Shown piece after piece: positions 36,629 through 44,904 of a stretch of 64,000 bases of DNA. This stretch comes from Lysobacteraceae bacterium P (GTDB lineage: Bacteria > Pseudomonadota > Gammaproteobacteria > Xanthomonadales > Xanthomonadaceae): positions 1-64,000 of the forward strand of contig SCOX01000015.1 in assembly GCA_005503055.1 (NCBI GenBank), given 5' to 3'. Position numbers and translations under genes: made by a program. The notes beneath the pieces were generated by a model. It was not told where the DNA came from and searched no databases. It was given only the letters and a program-made list of their open reading frames with translations. Position 1 is the stretch's first letter; each line of letters begins with the position of its first letter.

Positions 36629-37765
36629 ATGGCGGGCATCACCATTGGCGTTGCAGGCGAAACCGCAAGCGGCGAACGCCGCGTGGCACTGACGCCCGAA
36701 ACCTGCAAGAAGCTCGTCGCACGCGGCGCCCACGTGCGCGTGCAGCGCGGCGCCGGACGCCCGGCGGCGTTCGTCGACGAGGCCTACGCCGAAGCCGGCG
36801 CGGAACTCGTCGACGATGCCGCCGCCGCGTTGCGCGACGCCGATGTCGTGCTGTGCGTGCAGCCGCCCCCGGCCGACACCTTGCGCACACTGCGCGAAGG
36901 CACGGCCGTCGTCGGCTTGCTGGCGCCGCAGGCCGATGCCGCGCGCGGAGAGGCGATCAACGCGCGCAAGTTGCTGGCCTTCCCGTTGGAACGCCTCCCG
37001 CGAACCACGCGCGCGCAGGCGATGGACGTGCTCAGCTCGCAGGCCGGCATGGCCGGCTACAAGGCCGTCTTGATCGCCGCGCAGCTGACGCCGCGATTCT
37101 TCCCGATGCTGACCACCGCCGCCGGCACGATCCGCCCGTCGAAGGTGCTGATCGTCGGCGCCGGTGTCGCCGGGCTGCAGGCCATCGCCACCGCCAAGCG
37201 ACTGGGCGCGCAGGTCGAAGGCTTCGATGTTCGCCCGGAAACGCGCGAGCAGATCGAATCGCTGGGCGGCAAGTTCCTCGATCTGGGCGTCAGCGCCGCG
37301 GGCGAAGGCGGCTACGCTCGCGCGCTGACCGACGAGGAGCGCGCCGAACAGCAGCGTCGCCTCGCCGACCACCTCAAGGGCGTGGACGTCATCGTCTGCA
37401 CCGCCGCGGTACCGGGTCGTCCGGCGCCGAAGATCATCACCGCCGCCATGGTCGCCGGCATGCGGCCCGGCAGCGTGATCGTCGACCTCGCCGCGGAAAC
37501 CGGCGGCAACTGCGAACTCACCCGGCCCGGCGAGACGGTGGACAGTGGCGGCGTCACCGTCGCCGGCCCGCTCAACCTCGCCAGCAGCGGCGCCGTGCAT
37601 GCCAGCGAGATGTACGCGCGCAACGTGCTCAACTTCGTCAGCCTGTTCGTGAGCGAAGACGCCTCGCGGGAAGGCCGCCTGGCGCTCGACTGGAACGACG
37701 AGCTGCTGGCGAAGACGGTATGGCCCGAACGCGTCGTGGCTGCGGCGGAAGCGGCAGCGACCTAG
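36629..37765 (+). CDS. pntAA: NAD(P) transhydrogenase subunit alpha, NAD-binding part (PntAA type)
   Basis: The 378-residue soluble subunit binds NAD(H) and has the alanine dehydrogenase/PNT fold. It begins ITIGVAGETASGERRVALTP and contains the DVLSSQAGMAGYKAV helix, the Rossmann VLIVGAGVAGLQAIATAKRL and the CTAAVPGRPAPKIIT segment. It ends without the transmembrane helices that E. coli PntA carries, so it is the split form. The start ATG at 36629 has a GGAG ribosome-binding site. Its partners pntAB-pntB lie 2.1 kb away on the opposite strand. Confidence 0.94.
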   Translation: MAGITIGVAGETASGERRVALTPETCKKLVARGAHVRVQRGAGRPAAFVDEAYAEAGAELVDDAAAALRDADVVLCVQPPPADTLRTLREGTAVVGLLAPQADAARGEAINARKLLAFPLERLPRTTRAQAMDVLSSQAGMAGYKAVLIAAQLTPRFFPMLTTAAGTIRPSKVLIVGAGVAGLQAIATAKRLGAQVEGFDVRPETREQIESLGGKFLDLGVSAAGEGGYARALTDEERAEQQRRLADHLKGVDVIVCTAAVPGRPAPKIITAAMVAGMRPGSVIVDLAAETGGNCELTRPGETVDSGGVTVAGPLNLASSGAVHASEMYARNVLNFVSLFVSEDASREGRLALDWNDELLAKTVWPERVVAAAEAAAT

Positions 37766-37767
37766 CG

Positions 37768-37843
37768 GTAGCCCGGGTAAGCGAAGCGCACCCAGGATTT
37801 GCGCGTCATCCATCCCCGGGTGCGCTTCGCTTGCCCGGGCTAC
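37768..37843. repeat. Large inverted repeat, CCCGGGTAAGCGAAGCGCACCC family
   Basis: Two 26-nt arms (37768-37793 and 37818-37843) pair with one mismatch across a 24-nt loop. The same unit occurs singly at 32675-32700. It sits immediately after the pntAA stop and looks like a REP/BIME-type dispersed repeat. Confidence 0.75.
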
Positions 37844-37870
37844 GGACATGGGGTGCGCCTCGACTGAATG

Positions 37871-37897
37871 AAAAAGGCCGGCAATGCCGGCCTTTTG
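37871..37897. terminator. Bidirectional rho-independent terminator between pntAA and the DUF1631 gene
   Basis: AAAAGGCCGGC (37872-37882) pairs with GCCGGCCTTTT (37886-37896) around a 3-nt loop. The A-run on one side and T-run on the other serve both converging genes. Confidence 0.9.
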
Positions 37898-37916
37898 TTC
37901 GACTTGACGAGGAGGC

Positions 37917-40202
37917 TCAGCGCGTGCCCGTTCCCCGATCCAGATGGCGACGTACCTGACGCATCGCTTCGTCGAAGGCGGTGCGTTCGGCGCCGATCGT
38001 CAGGCGCCCGACGCTGGCCAGCGCGGAAAGTTCCTCCGCCGAAGCGACCAATACGCGTAGGCCGCGACGGTTCACCAGCAAATAACGCGATGTGAGCGGG
38101 CTCAGCCACGCGATCTTGACCGCGGTGGTTTCGCCTTCGGCATTGGTCAGGCGCAGCCAGTCGCCGGTTTCCAGCGAGCGAATGCGCTCGGCCAGCAACG
38201 GGTCCTGGCGGATGGTGTCGGTGCCACCGGCCAACCACAGGCGACGCTCGGCTTCGCCCGCGTCGTCTTCGGGCATCGACAGCGACGGCGCCTCGCTGTG
38301 GCGGCGCGGCGTGTCGGGCGTCGCCAGCGCGCGCACCAGACCGGCCATGCCGTGCTGGGCCGCGCTGTCGTCCAGGCCGGAACTGGCCAGGCATTCGATG
38401 ATCGACGGCTGCAGGGCGAGCAACTGGTCGGCCAGTTCCGCGCCGCGGTTCTGCTCGGCCAGGCGATCGGCCATCACCAGTGCATCGCCCAGCGCGATCG
38501 CTTCGGCGTGGCGGCGCGGATCGGCGTTGTCGCGCAGCAGCGTCTGCACCACGTGGTGGCGCCAGGGCATGGCGAGGAAATCCGCCACGGCCTGGGTCAG
38601 CGTGACTTCACCATCGCCCAGGCGCTCTTCCAGCGCCGACTCCGCCTGCGCGCGCGCGGCGCCCAGGCGCTCGCGGCCGTAGGTGGCCTTGGCGGCGCGT
38701 TGTTCCTGCAGTTCGAAGCGGCGGCGCTGCTGCGCCAGCAGCGCGTCGAGCTCGGCATGCGCCAGTTCGAATACCGCCAGGTCTTCGTTGTAGTCGGCGA
38801 CGACGCGCTGCGAAACTTCGGTCGCGCGGTCGAGCAGTTCGCGATCCTGCGGCGTTTCGCCGTCGTTGCCTTCGCAGGCCTCGGTGATGGCGTCGAGCAG
38901 CCGTCGCGCCGGGTGTTCGCGCTTGACGAACACCGCGTTGTCGGTGAGCGCCACCTTGACGTACGGCAGCACCAGGCGCGCGTACAGACGGCGCGCGCGA
39001 TCCTGCAATGCGTTGTGGCGGAACAGCGAGTCGAACAGCATCGCGACCAGGTCGATCGCGTCTTCCTCTTCCGGACTGAAGCAGGCCTGGTCGGGATTGA
39101 GCCCGAGGCGGCGCGCGCCGTCCTGCAGGTGGTCGCGGATCGTCTCGCCGAGGCGGCCGGTCACCGCCAGCGCACGCGCGAAGGCGTCCGGCGGTTCGGC
39201 CTGCAACAGCGAGGCGACGCTGAGGATTTCGTCGACGCGCATCTCGCGGCGCTGCATGACCGGGCGATCGGGAGCGTGCACGCCCGAGCCGGAGGACGCG
39301 ACGTCGCCGCGGTGGATGGATTCGCGCCAGGCGTGCAGCTGACTGCGCAGCTGGGCCAGCTCCTGCGCCATCGCCGCGACGTCGTGCTGCGACATCGGCG
39401 GTGCGGAGCCACGGCCGACCGGTTCGGCGCCGATGCCCGGACCGGGGACGTAACCGCCACCACCGCCGTAGCCGTCGTGGAATGCGCCCGGCGTGCCGCT
39501 GTAGCCGGAGACCGGCGGGGCGGTCTCGCGACGGAAATCGTCCTGGGGCGCGCGCGGCGCCATCGGCGCTCCGTAGCCGGAGCTGGCCAGCAGGGCGTTG
39601 ATGCGAGCGTAGAGATCGCCCAGCAAGCGGATCAGGTCGGTTTCGTAATGACGGAACAGGCGTCCGCGCAGCGTGTCGGGCACCTGCGCGTCCAACAGGG
39701 TCTGCGAAAACGCCTGCACCAGGCGCTCGGGCCCGATCGGATTGATGCCGGCCGGCACCCGCATGACCTCCGACAAGGCCTGCAGGCGGGTCTGGAGCGT
39801 GTCCAGCGGGCGCGCGAAGCGGGCCACCAGCGCCTCGTTCAGACGACCGCTGGCCAGTTCGTACTCGAGCTGCTGTTCGTCGACGAGCCGCAGCGTGACG
39901 TCGCCGCCGCTGCGGATGCGCAGGGCGCGGAAGTCGTCGAACGCCTGCGCCACCTGCTGGCGATACTTCATGACGTGCGTCGCCTGGTGCTGGCGCAGCA
40001 CCCACAACGCCGCCTGTTCTTCGTAATGGTTGGTCTTGCCGTCGCCCTTGAGCAGGGCCACCTTGAGGGCGTCTTCCACGGGTCCATACAGCGTGCCCGG
40101 CAGGCCGCCAAGGGCCTCCAGGGACTGGCGCTTGATTTCCTCAAGCACGCGCAAGGGATCGGTACGCGTGGCTTGAGCGACGCCGTGCGGGTAGCCGGAC
40201 AC
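37917..40202 (-). CDS. DUF1631 family protein
   Basis: A 761-residue, largely helical cytoplasmic protein with several acidic and coiled-coil-like stretches. It matches the DUF1631 family (often misannotated as thymidine phosphorylase). The C-terminal 110 residues (GDWLRLTNAEGETTAVKIAW and SPLTSRYLLVNRRGL) form a beta domain that recalls PilZ, but the canonical RxxxR motif is not obvious. A low-complexity Gly/Pro region lies near residues 215-260. It starts at GTG 40202 with GGGGAA upstream. Function unknown. It is divergent from the nitroreductase gene. Confidence 0.82.
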   Translation of the reverse strand: MSGYPHGVAQATRTDPLRVLEEIKRQSLEALGGLPGTLYGPVEDALKVALLKGDGKTNHYEEQAALWVLRQHQATHVMKYRQQVAQAFDDFRALRIRSGGDVTLRLVDEQQLEYELASGRLNEALVARFARPLDTLQTRLQALSEVMRVPAGINPIGPERLVQAFSQTLLDAQVPDTLRGRLFRHYETDLIRLLGDLYARINALLASSGYGAPMAPRAPQDDFRRETAPPVSGYSGTPGAFHDGYGGGGGYVPGPGIGAEPVGRGSAPPMSQHDVAAMAQELAQLRSQLHAWRESIHRGDVASSGSGVHAPDRPVMQRREMRVDEILSVASLLQAEPPDAFARALAVTGRLGETIRDHLQDGARRLGLNPDQACFSPEEEDAIDLVAMLFDSLFRHNALQDRARRLYARLVLPYVKVALTDNAVFVKREHPARRLLDAITEACEGNDGETPQDRELLDRATEVSQRVVADYNEDLAVFELAHAELDALLAQQRRRFELQEQRAAKATYGRERLGAARAQAESALEERLGDGEVTLTQAVADFLAMPWRHHVVQTLLRDNADPRRHAEAIALGDALVMADRLAEQNRGAELADQLLALQPSIIECLASSGLDDSAAQHGMAGLVRALATPDTPRRHSEAPSLSMPEDDAGEAERRLWLAGGTDTIRQDPLLAERIRSLETGDWLRLTNAEGETTAVKIAWLSPLTSRYLLVNRRGLRVLVASAEELSALASVGRLTIGAERTAFDEAMRQVRRHLDRGTGTR

Positions 40203-40326
40203 TGCGATGTTCCCCAGTTACGTAGAGCGGAACGTGGACCGAACGTGCCGTGTGTCGGCAGTTCCCCTGCACATAGTGGCAAGATACGACACCGTCTTGC
40301 AGGCCCATTTTGAACAATTGTGACTG

Positions 40327-40929
40327 ATGTCGCTAAACACTTCTGATCCCCGACAAATGGACCTGGCCCTGGCCGGCCTGGACGCCCGCCGATCGGTTCC
40401 GCCCAAGCAACTTGGCGAGCCCGGCCCCGATCCCGACACCCTCCTGCGCATGCTCCAGTCGGCCGTTCGCGTGCCCGACCACGGGAAGCGCGTCCCGTTC
40501 CGGTTCATGAGCTTCCGGGGCGAGGCCCGGCATGCCTTCGGCGAGCGCCTGGCCGCCCGCAGCCGCGAGCTCGACCCGCAGGCGAGCGAGGCGGTGTACG
40601 AAAAGGACCGGCTGCGATTCTCTCATGCCCCGCTGGTCGTGGCGGTCATCGGACGTCTCGGTCCGGACGAAAAGATTCCTGAATCGGAGCGGTTCTCCAC
40701 CGCCTCCTGCGTCTGCTTCGCCCTGCTGCAGGCCGCGCAGGCGCTGGGCTTCGGGGCGATCTGGCTGACCGGCTGGCTGGCCTACGACCCCGTCGTCGCC
40801 GGCTGGCTCGGCCTGGACGAACACGAGCGCGTCGTCGGCTACCTCCACATCGGCACGCCCAAGCTGGACGCGCCCGAACGCGATCGGCCGGATCCGCGTG
40901 AGCTGCTGACCGAATGGACGCCGGCATGA
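40327..40929 (+). CDS. Nitroreductase family protein
   Basis: A 200-residue FMN-dependent oxidoreductase of the YdjA-like nitroreductase group. It has ARRSVPPKQLGEPGPD for the FMN phosphate, VRVPDHGKRVPFRF, SCVCFALLQAAQALGFGAIW and a closing GYLHIGTP. Its physiological substrate is unknown. The start is ATG 40327. Its stop overlaps the exonuclease gene by ATGA, so the pair is co-translated. Confidence 0.9.
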   Translation: MSLNTSDPRQMDLALAGLDARRSVPPKQLGEPGPDPDTLLRMLQSAVRVPDHGKRVPFRFMSFRGEARHAFGERLAARSRELDPQASEAVYEKDRLRFSHAPLVVAVIGRLGPDEKIPESERFSTASCVCFALLQAAQALGFGAIWLTGWLAYDPVVAGWLGLDEHERVVGYLHIGTPKLDAPERDRPDPRELLTEWTPA

Positions 40930-41876
40930 GCGCCGCAACGCCGGCCACGACGCCGGGCGGCGGCGCGACGCTTTATCTGGTGGACGCCAGCCTGTACGTG
41001 TTCCGGGCCTGGCACTCCATGCCCAACGAGTTCCACGACGCCGAGGGCTGGCCGACCAACGCCGTGCACGGGTTCGCCCGGTTCCTGCTGGAACTGCTCG
41101 ACCGCGCGCGCCCGCAGCACATCGCCATCGCCTTCGACGAAGCGCTGGATTCGTGTTTCCGCAATGCGCTCTACCCCGCCTACAAGGCCAACCGCGACCC
41201 GGCGCCCGAGGAACTGCGTCGCCAGTTCGTCCACTGCCGGCAGTTGTGCACGGCGCTGGGCCTGGCCGTGCTGTCGCACGGCGAGTACGAGGCCGACGAC
41301 CTGATCGGCAGCGCCGTGGCGTCCTCGCGCGCGCAAGGTTTCCGCTCGGTGATCGTCTCGGCCGACAAGGACCTCTCCCAGCTGCTCGGCGATCACGACG
41401 AGCAATGGGACTTCGCCAAGGGCCAGCGGTGGGGCGCGCTTGGCGTGCCCGAGCGCCACGGCGTGCACGCGCACCAGATCGCCGACTACCTCGCGCTCAC
41501 GGGCGATGCGGTCGACAACATCCCGGGCGTGCCGGGCATCGGTGCGAAGACCGCGGCTGCGCTGCTGGGGCATTTCGGGACGCTCGACGCCCTGCTCGCG
41601 CGCGTGGAGGAAGTGCCCTTCCTGCGCTTGCGCGGCGCCGCATCGGCGGCCACGAAACTGCGCCAGCACCGGGAGCAGGCGCTGCTGTGTCGCCAGCTCA
41701 CGACGATCGCACTCGATGCGCCGCTCGGCGAAACCTCGCTGCACTTCGCCCGCGGCGACGCCGATGCGGCGAACCTCGGCACGCTGTGCGAATCGCTGCG
41801 CTTCGGTCCGATGACGCGCCGCCGGCTGTACCAGTCGGCCGGCCTGGACTTCGCCCCGTCACAGCTTCCGTCGTAG
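40926..41876 (+). CDS. 5'-3' exonuclease of the Pol I N-terminal (Xni/ExoIX-like) family
   Basis: A 316-residue FEN-type nuclease. LYLVDASLYVFRAWHSMP carries the first metal Asp, YPAYKANRDPAPEEL the conserved helical-arch Lys/Arg. EYEADDLIGS and SADKDLSQLL carry the acidic cluster, and DYLALTGDAVDNIPGVPGIG is the helix-hairpin-helix that grips DNA. It corresponds to a free-standing Pol I 5' nuclease domain and probably acts in primer removal or flap cleavage. The ATG at 40926 overlaps the nitroreductase stop. A Nudix gene follows 30 nt later. Confidence 0.9.
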   Translation: MSAATPATTPGGGATLYLVDASLYVFRAWHSMPNEFHDAEGWPTNAVHGFARFLLELLDRARPQHIAIAFDEALDSCFRNALYPAYKANRDPAPEELRRQFVHCRQLCTALGLAVLSHGEYEADDLIGSAVASSRAQGFRSVIVSADKDLSQLLGDHDEQWDFAKGQRWGALGVPERHGVHAHQIADYLALTGDAVDNIPGVPGIGAKTAAALLGHFGTLDALLARVEEVPFLRLRGAASAATKLRQHREQALLCRQLTTIALDAPLGETSLHFARGDADAANLGTLCESLRFGPMTRRRLYQSAGLDFAPSQLPS

Positions 41877-41906
41877 CATCGGCCACCGCACTCCATTCCG
41901 ACGCAG

Positions 41907-42488
41907 ATGACCGATCCCACCGCCGAACACGCCCAGACGCCGCCTGCCCAGGAGCCGCTCGAAACGCTGTACGAGGGTCCCTGGCTGCGCATGCTGCGGC
42001 GTGGTCGCTGGGAGTACGTCGAGCGCACCCACGGCGACGGCATGGCGGTAATCGTCATTGCGGTGACGCCGGACGACAACGTCCTGTTCGTCGAGCAATA
42101 CCGCATCCCGCTGGGCGCGCCGACGATCGAGATGCCCGCCGGCCTGGTCGGCGACGACCATTCCAGCGACACGCTGGAAGTCGCCGCCGGACGCGAGCTC
42201 ATCGAGGAAACCGGCTGGGCGGCCAAGCGCCTGGACGTGCTGCTGGTCGGCCCGACCTCCGCCGGCATGAGCAGCGAACGCATCGCGTTCGTGCGCGCCC
42301 GCGACCTCACCCGCGTGGGCGCCGGCGGCGGCATCGACAACGAGAACATCACCGTGCACGAAGTCCCGCGCGCACAGGCGCCGGCATGGCTCATGCAGAA
42401 ACAGCGCGAAGGCTACGAGCTCGATCTCAAGCTCTGGGCCGGGCTGTGGATGATCGAGCACAATCCGGACGGCTCGCCGGCGGTCTGA
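41907..42488 (+). CDS. Nudix hydrolase (ADP-sugar pyrophosphatase-like)
   Basis: A 193-residue Nudix protein. The Nudix box is Gx5Dx7RELxEExGW: the first Glu of the consensus is Asp, but the metal-binding REL...EE core is intact. The upstream VLFVEQYRIPLGAPTIEMPA segment is typical of NudF/ADP-ribose pyrophosphatases, so ADP-ribose or a similar dinucleotide is the likely substrate. It follows the exonuclease in a possible three-gene unit and ends at a terminator that overlaps its stop codon. Confidence 0.88.
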   Translation: MTDPTAEHAQTPPAQEPLETLYEGPWLRMLRRGRWEYVERTHGDGMAVIVIAVTPDDNVLFVEQYRIPLGAPTIEMPAGLVGDDHSSDTLEVAAGRELIEETGWAAKRLDVLLVGPTSAGMSSERIAFVRARDLTRVGAGGGIDNENITVHEVPRAQAPAWLMQKQREGYELDLKLWAGLWMIEHNPDGSPAV

Positions 42489-42503
42489 CCGCCGGCCGTT
42501 TTT
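42476..42503 (+). terminator. Rho-independent terminator overlapping the Nudix stop codon
   Basis: GCCGGCGGT (42476-42484) pairs with ACCGCCGGC (42488-42496) around CTG and is followed by CGTTTTT. The last codons and the stop of the Nudix gene form the left arm. A second, imperfect hairpin (42512-42539) lies toward the pip gene end. Confidence 0.82.
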
Positions 42504-42549
42504 CACCTCGCCGCGAAACCGGCAAACGCCGGCTTCGCGCGACGCAGGC

Positions 42550-43494
42550 TCAGCCGGCGAAGCGATCCGTCGCGCGCACCAGCGCGTCGATGTTCTCGGC
42601 CTCGAACGCCGAATGGCCCGAAGCCGGCGTGATCGCGAGCTCCGCCTTCGGCCAGGCCTTCTTCAGATCCCATGCGTTGGCGACCGGGCAGACCACGTCG
42701 TAACGCCCGTGCACGATCACGCCCGGGATCTCGGCGATGCGGTGCGCGTCGCGCAGCAGCTGGTCGTCCACTTCGAAGAAGCCGCTGTTGACGAAGTAGT
42801 GGTTCTCGATGCGCGCGAAGGCCAGCGCGAATTGCGGGTCCTCGTGGCTCGCCGCGAAATCCGGGTCGACGTGCAGGAAACTCGTCGCGCCTTCCCACAC
42901 GCTCCATGCCCGGGCGGCGGCCAGGCGCACGGATTCGTCGTGCGAGGTCAGGCGTCGATGGTAGGCGCTGATCAGGTCGTGGCGTTCCACCACCGGAATC
43001 GCAGACAGGTAGTGGTCCCACGCATCCGGGAACAGGCGCGAGGCGCCTTCCTGGTAGAACCACTCCAGTTCCCAGCGACGCAGCATGAAGATGCCGCGCA
43101 GCACCAGCTCGGTCACGCGCTGCGGATGGGCCTGCGCGTACGCCAGCGCCAGCGTCGAACCCCACGAACCGCCGAACACCTGCCAGCGATCTATGGCGAG
43201 CTTTTCGCGCAGGCGTTCGATGTCCGCCACCAGATCCCAGGTGGTGTTGTCGACCAGGTCCGCGTGCGGCGTCGAGCGCCCGCTGCCGCGCTGGTCGAAC
43301 AGGACGATGCGGTACTTCGACGGATCGTGGAAGCGTCGCATCTTCGGACTGCAACCCGCGCCCGGACCGCCGTGCAGCAGCACCACGGGCTTTCCTTCGG
43401 GATTGCCGCACTGCTCGTAATGGAGCGTGTGGCGATCGTCGACCTGGAGCGTGCCGCTGTCGAACGGTTCGATGTCGGGATAGAGCGTGCGCAT
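42550..43494 (-). CDS. pip: Prolyl aminopeptidase (proline iminopeptidase)
   Basis: A 314-residue alpha/beta-hydrolase that removes N-terminal proline from peptides. The oxyanion motif HGGPGAG starts at residue 41 and DQRGSGRSTP follows. The nucleophile is Ser110 in FGGSWGSTLALAYA. The acid and base are in VHGRYDVVCP and ASGHSAFE near the C terminus. Its length and sequence match the xanthomonad enzyme. It is divergent from the Ax21-like gene. Confidence 0.95.
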   Translation of the reverse strand: MRTLYPDIEPFDSGTLQVDDRHTLHYEQCGNPEGKPVVLLHGGPGAGCSPKMRRFHDPSKYRIVLFDQRGSGRSTPHADLVDNTTWDLVADIERLREKLAIDRWQVFGGSWGSTLALAYAQAHPQRVTELVLRGIFMLRRWELEWFYQEGASRLFPDAWDHYLSAIPVVERHDLISAYHRRLTSHDESVRLAAARAWSVWEGATSFLHVDPDFAASHEDPQFALAFARIENHYFVNSGFFEVDDQLLRDAHRIAEIPGVIVHGRYDVVCPVANAWDLKKAWPKAELAITPASGHSAFEAENIDALVRATDRFAG

Positions 43495-43655
43495 CGCAGG
43501 GCCTCACGGAAAAGAGGCGGGAATTCTAGCGCGCGAGCGATTCGCGCAAATTTCTCGTCAACGATTTTTTAAGAACCGTCCTATGGGGAGGGTCCGTAGC
43601 GAGGGCTTTACTGCGCACCCCGGCGGCCGCCGGGATCCCCCCAAAAGGAACATCC

Positions 43656-44267
43656 GTGAAGAAGACCCTGTTTGCCCTGGCGCTTGCCGCCGCCCCGTTC
43701 CTGGCCAATGCCTCCGAGGCCAATGGCATCGGCTATACCTATGCCCAGCTGGATTACCTGTACCAGGACGGCAACGGCATCTACCCCAATGGCGGCGTGC
43801 TCAGCGGCTCGTTTGCGTTCAACGACAACGTGTTCGGCACGGCCAGCTACGGCGAGAACTCCGATTCCCGCTGGTACACGCGCTACAAGTCCGAGAACTG
43901 GTCGCTGGGCGTGGGCGTCAACACCGCCATCGGTTCGCGCGCCGACTGGGTCAGCCAGATCGCCTACGTCGACAACGACGCCAGCGTCCGCGAGCACTAT
44001 TCCTCCTGGAATTGCGCTCCGCGCTGCAAGAGCGGCGTCAACCTCAAGGGCGGCAAGATCAGCACCGGCGTCATGGGCCGCATCACCGACCAGCTGACCG
44101 CCAACGCCTACCTGGGCTACGAAGACTACGACCATGGCCACGAAGGCAATGCCTTCGCCGAGTTCGGCGCGGTCTACAGCTTCAACCCGACCTGGGGCCT
44201 GCACGGCGGCCTGAACCTCGCCGGAGGCACCGACACGTACACCGTCGGCGTGCGCGCCAGCTTCTGA
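43656..44267 (+). CDS. Ax21-like outer-membrane beta-barrel protein
   Basis: A 203-residue protein with a signal peptide (cleavage after ANA or ANAS) and about eight amphipathic beta strands, ending in the aromatic VGVRASF as expected for outer-membrane barrels. Size, opening MKKTLFALALAAAPFLANA and strand pattern resemble the xanthomonad Ax21/OmpA-like small barrels. The start is GTG 43656, supported by AAGGA about 8 nt upstream. A 16-nt palindrome (43619-43634) sits in the 5' leader. Ax21 was once proposed as a secreted signal, a claim since withdrawn; a structural envelope role is more likely. Confidence 0.68.
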   Translation: MKKTLFALALAAAPFLANASEANGIGYTYAQLDYLYQDGNGIYPNGGVLSGSFAFNDNVFGTASYGENSDSRWYTRYKSENWSLGVGVNTAIGSRADWVSQIAYVDNDASVREHYSSWNCAPRCKSGVNLKGGKISTGVMGRITDQLTANAYLGYEDYDHGHEGNAFAEFGAVYSFNPTWGLHGGLNLAGGTDTYTVGVRASF

Positions 44268-44695
44268 GTCCGCAAGACGAGCGATCGGACCCGGTACGCC
44301 GGGCCCGATCGCTTTGCCCTGTCCGGGCCGTTGCGCTGGCAGCCGACCTTTTCGCACTGCGCGAGCGCGGATTCGGAACTTTCCCATTCAATCGCCAACG
44401 CAGCGCCGCCATCGTTCCTTAACCGATAGGCAAACCAGGGGCAGGTAACCCGATGTGTCGGGTGCGAAGCACGACATGACTGCGACGGCCGAGCAATTGG
44501 CAACGTCGCACCGCTCCGATCTGTTCCAGACCGGTCATCGCGCTCGCCAGGCCTGCGCGACTGCTGGTGATCCACTCGAGAGAATCCGCCCAGGAATGGG
44601 TCCATGCGTCCGTCGGACCTGAGTAGAGGCCCGACAGTCCCGCGAGCAGGCGTGGCCATGCTCGCATCCCAACCGCAAAGAAAAGGAGTAATTCG
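44268..44695. other. 428-nt region ahead of the 34-codon gene, no gene recognised
   Basis: It contains no repeat and no clear -35/-10 pair. A 48-codon frame at 44476-44622 lacks a ribosome-binding site and looks incidental. Since the 34-codon gene at 44696 needs a promoter, it should lie here. The stretch at 44370-44425 is AT-richer than its surroundings and is the best place to look. Confidence 0.5.
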
Positions 44696-44800
44696 ATGCT
44701 TTCGTTAGTCACCTTCGTGCTGTCCCTGTTTGGCGATGCCGCCGTTACCGTAGCCACCTCCCCGCTCGCCACCAGTTGCCCGGGCGGCGGCTGGGAGTGA
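44696..44800 (+). CDS. 34-residue hydrophobic peptide, candidate precursor or leader
   Basis: ATG 44696 to TGA 44800, preceded by the strong ribosome-binding site AAAGGAG 7-8 nt upstream. The peptide has a hydrophobic N terminus (MLSLVTFVLSLFG), a small-residue middle (DAAVTVATSPLA) and a polar C terminus TSCPGGGWE with one Cys (residue 28). It uses TTA and GTA codons that are rare in this GC-rich genome. It is followed by a strong hairpin and then the acyltransferase-ACP-ketosynthase genes. I do not recognise the family. It could be a modified-peptide precursor, a signalling peptide or a leader that regulates the downstream genes. Confidence 0.55.
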   Translation: MLSLVTFVLSLFGDAAVTVATSPLATSCPGGGWE

Positions 44801-44820
44801 GTCGCCTCTAGACAGGAACC

Positions 44821-44856
44821 GGAAAGGCGGGTGCCACGGCACCCGCCTTTCCTTTG
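44821..44856 (+). terminator. Strong hairpin between the 34-codon gene and the acyltransferase gene
   Basis: GGAAAGGCGGGTGC (44821-44834) pairs perfectly with GCACCCGCCTTTCC (44839-44852) around a 4-nt loop and is followed by TTTG. It lies 20 nt after the peptide stop and about 50 nt before the next start. It could end most transcription, leaving the peptide in excess over the enzymes, as is common in peptide-precursor operons. Confidence 0.75.
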
Positions 44857-44904
44857 CAGGCACACCAGCATCGCTTGACGTCGGCGATTCGAGCGGGGAG
44901 TGGC

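Noticed and set aside
44476-44622. A 48-codon plus-strand frame upstream of the 34-codon gene
   Set aside because: No ribosome-binding site, no hydrophobic or Cys-rich pattern and ordinary shadow-like composition. The start has only a weak upstream context.
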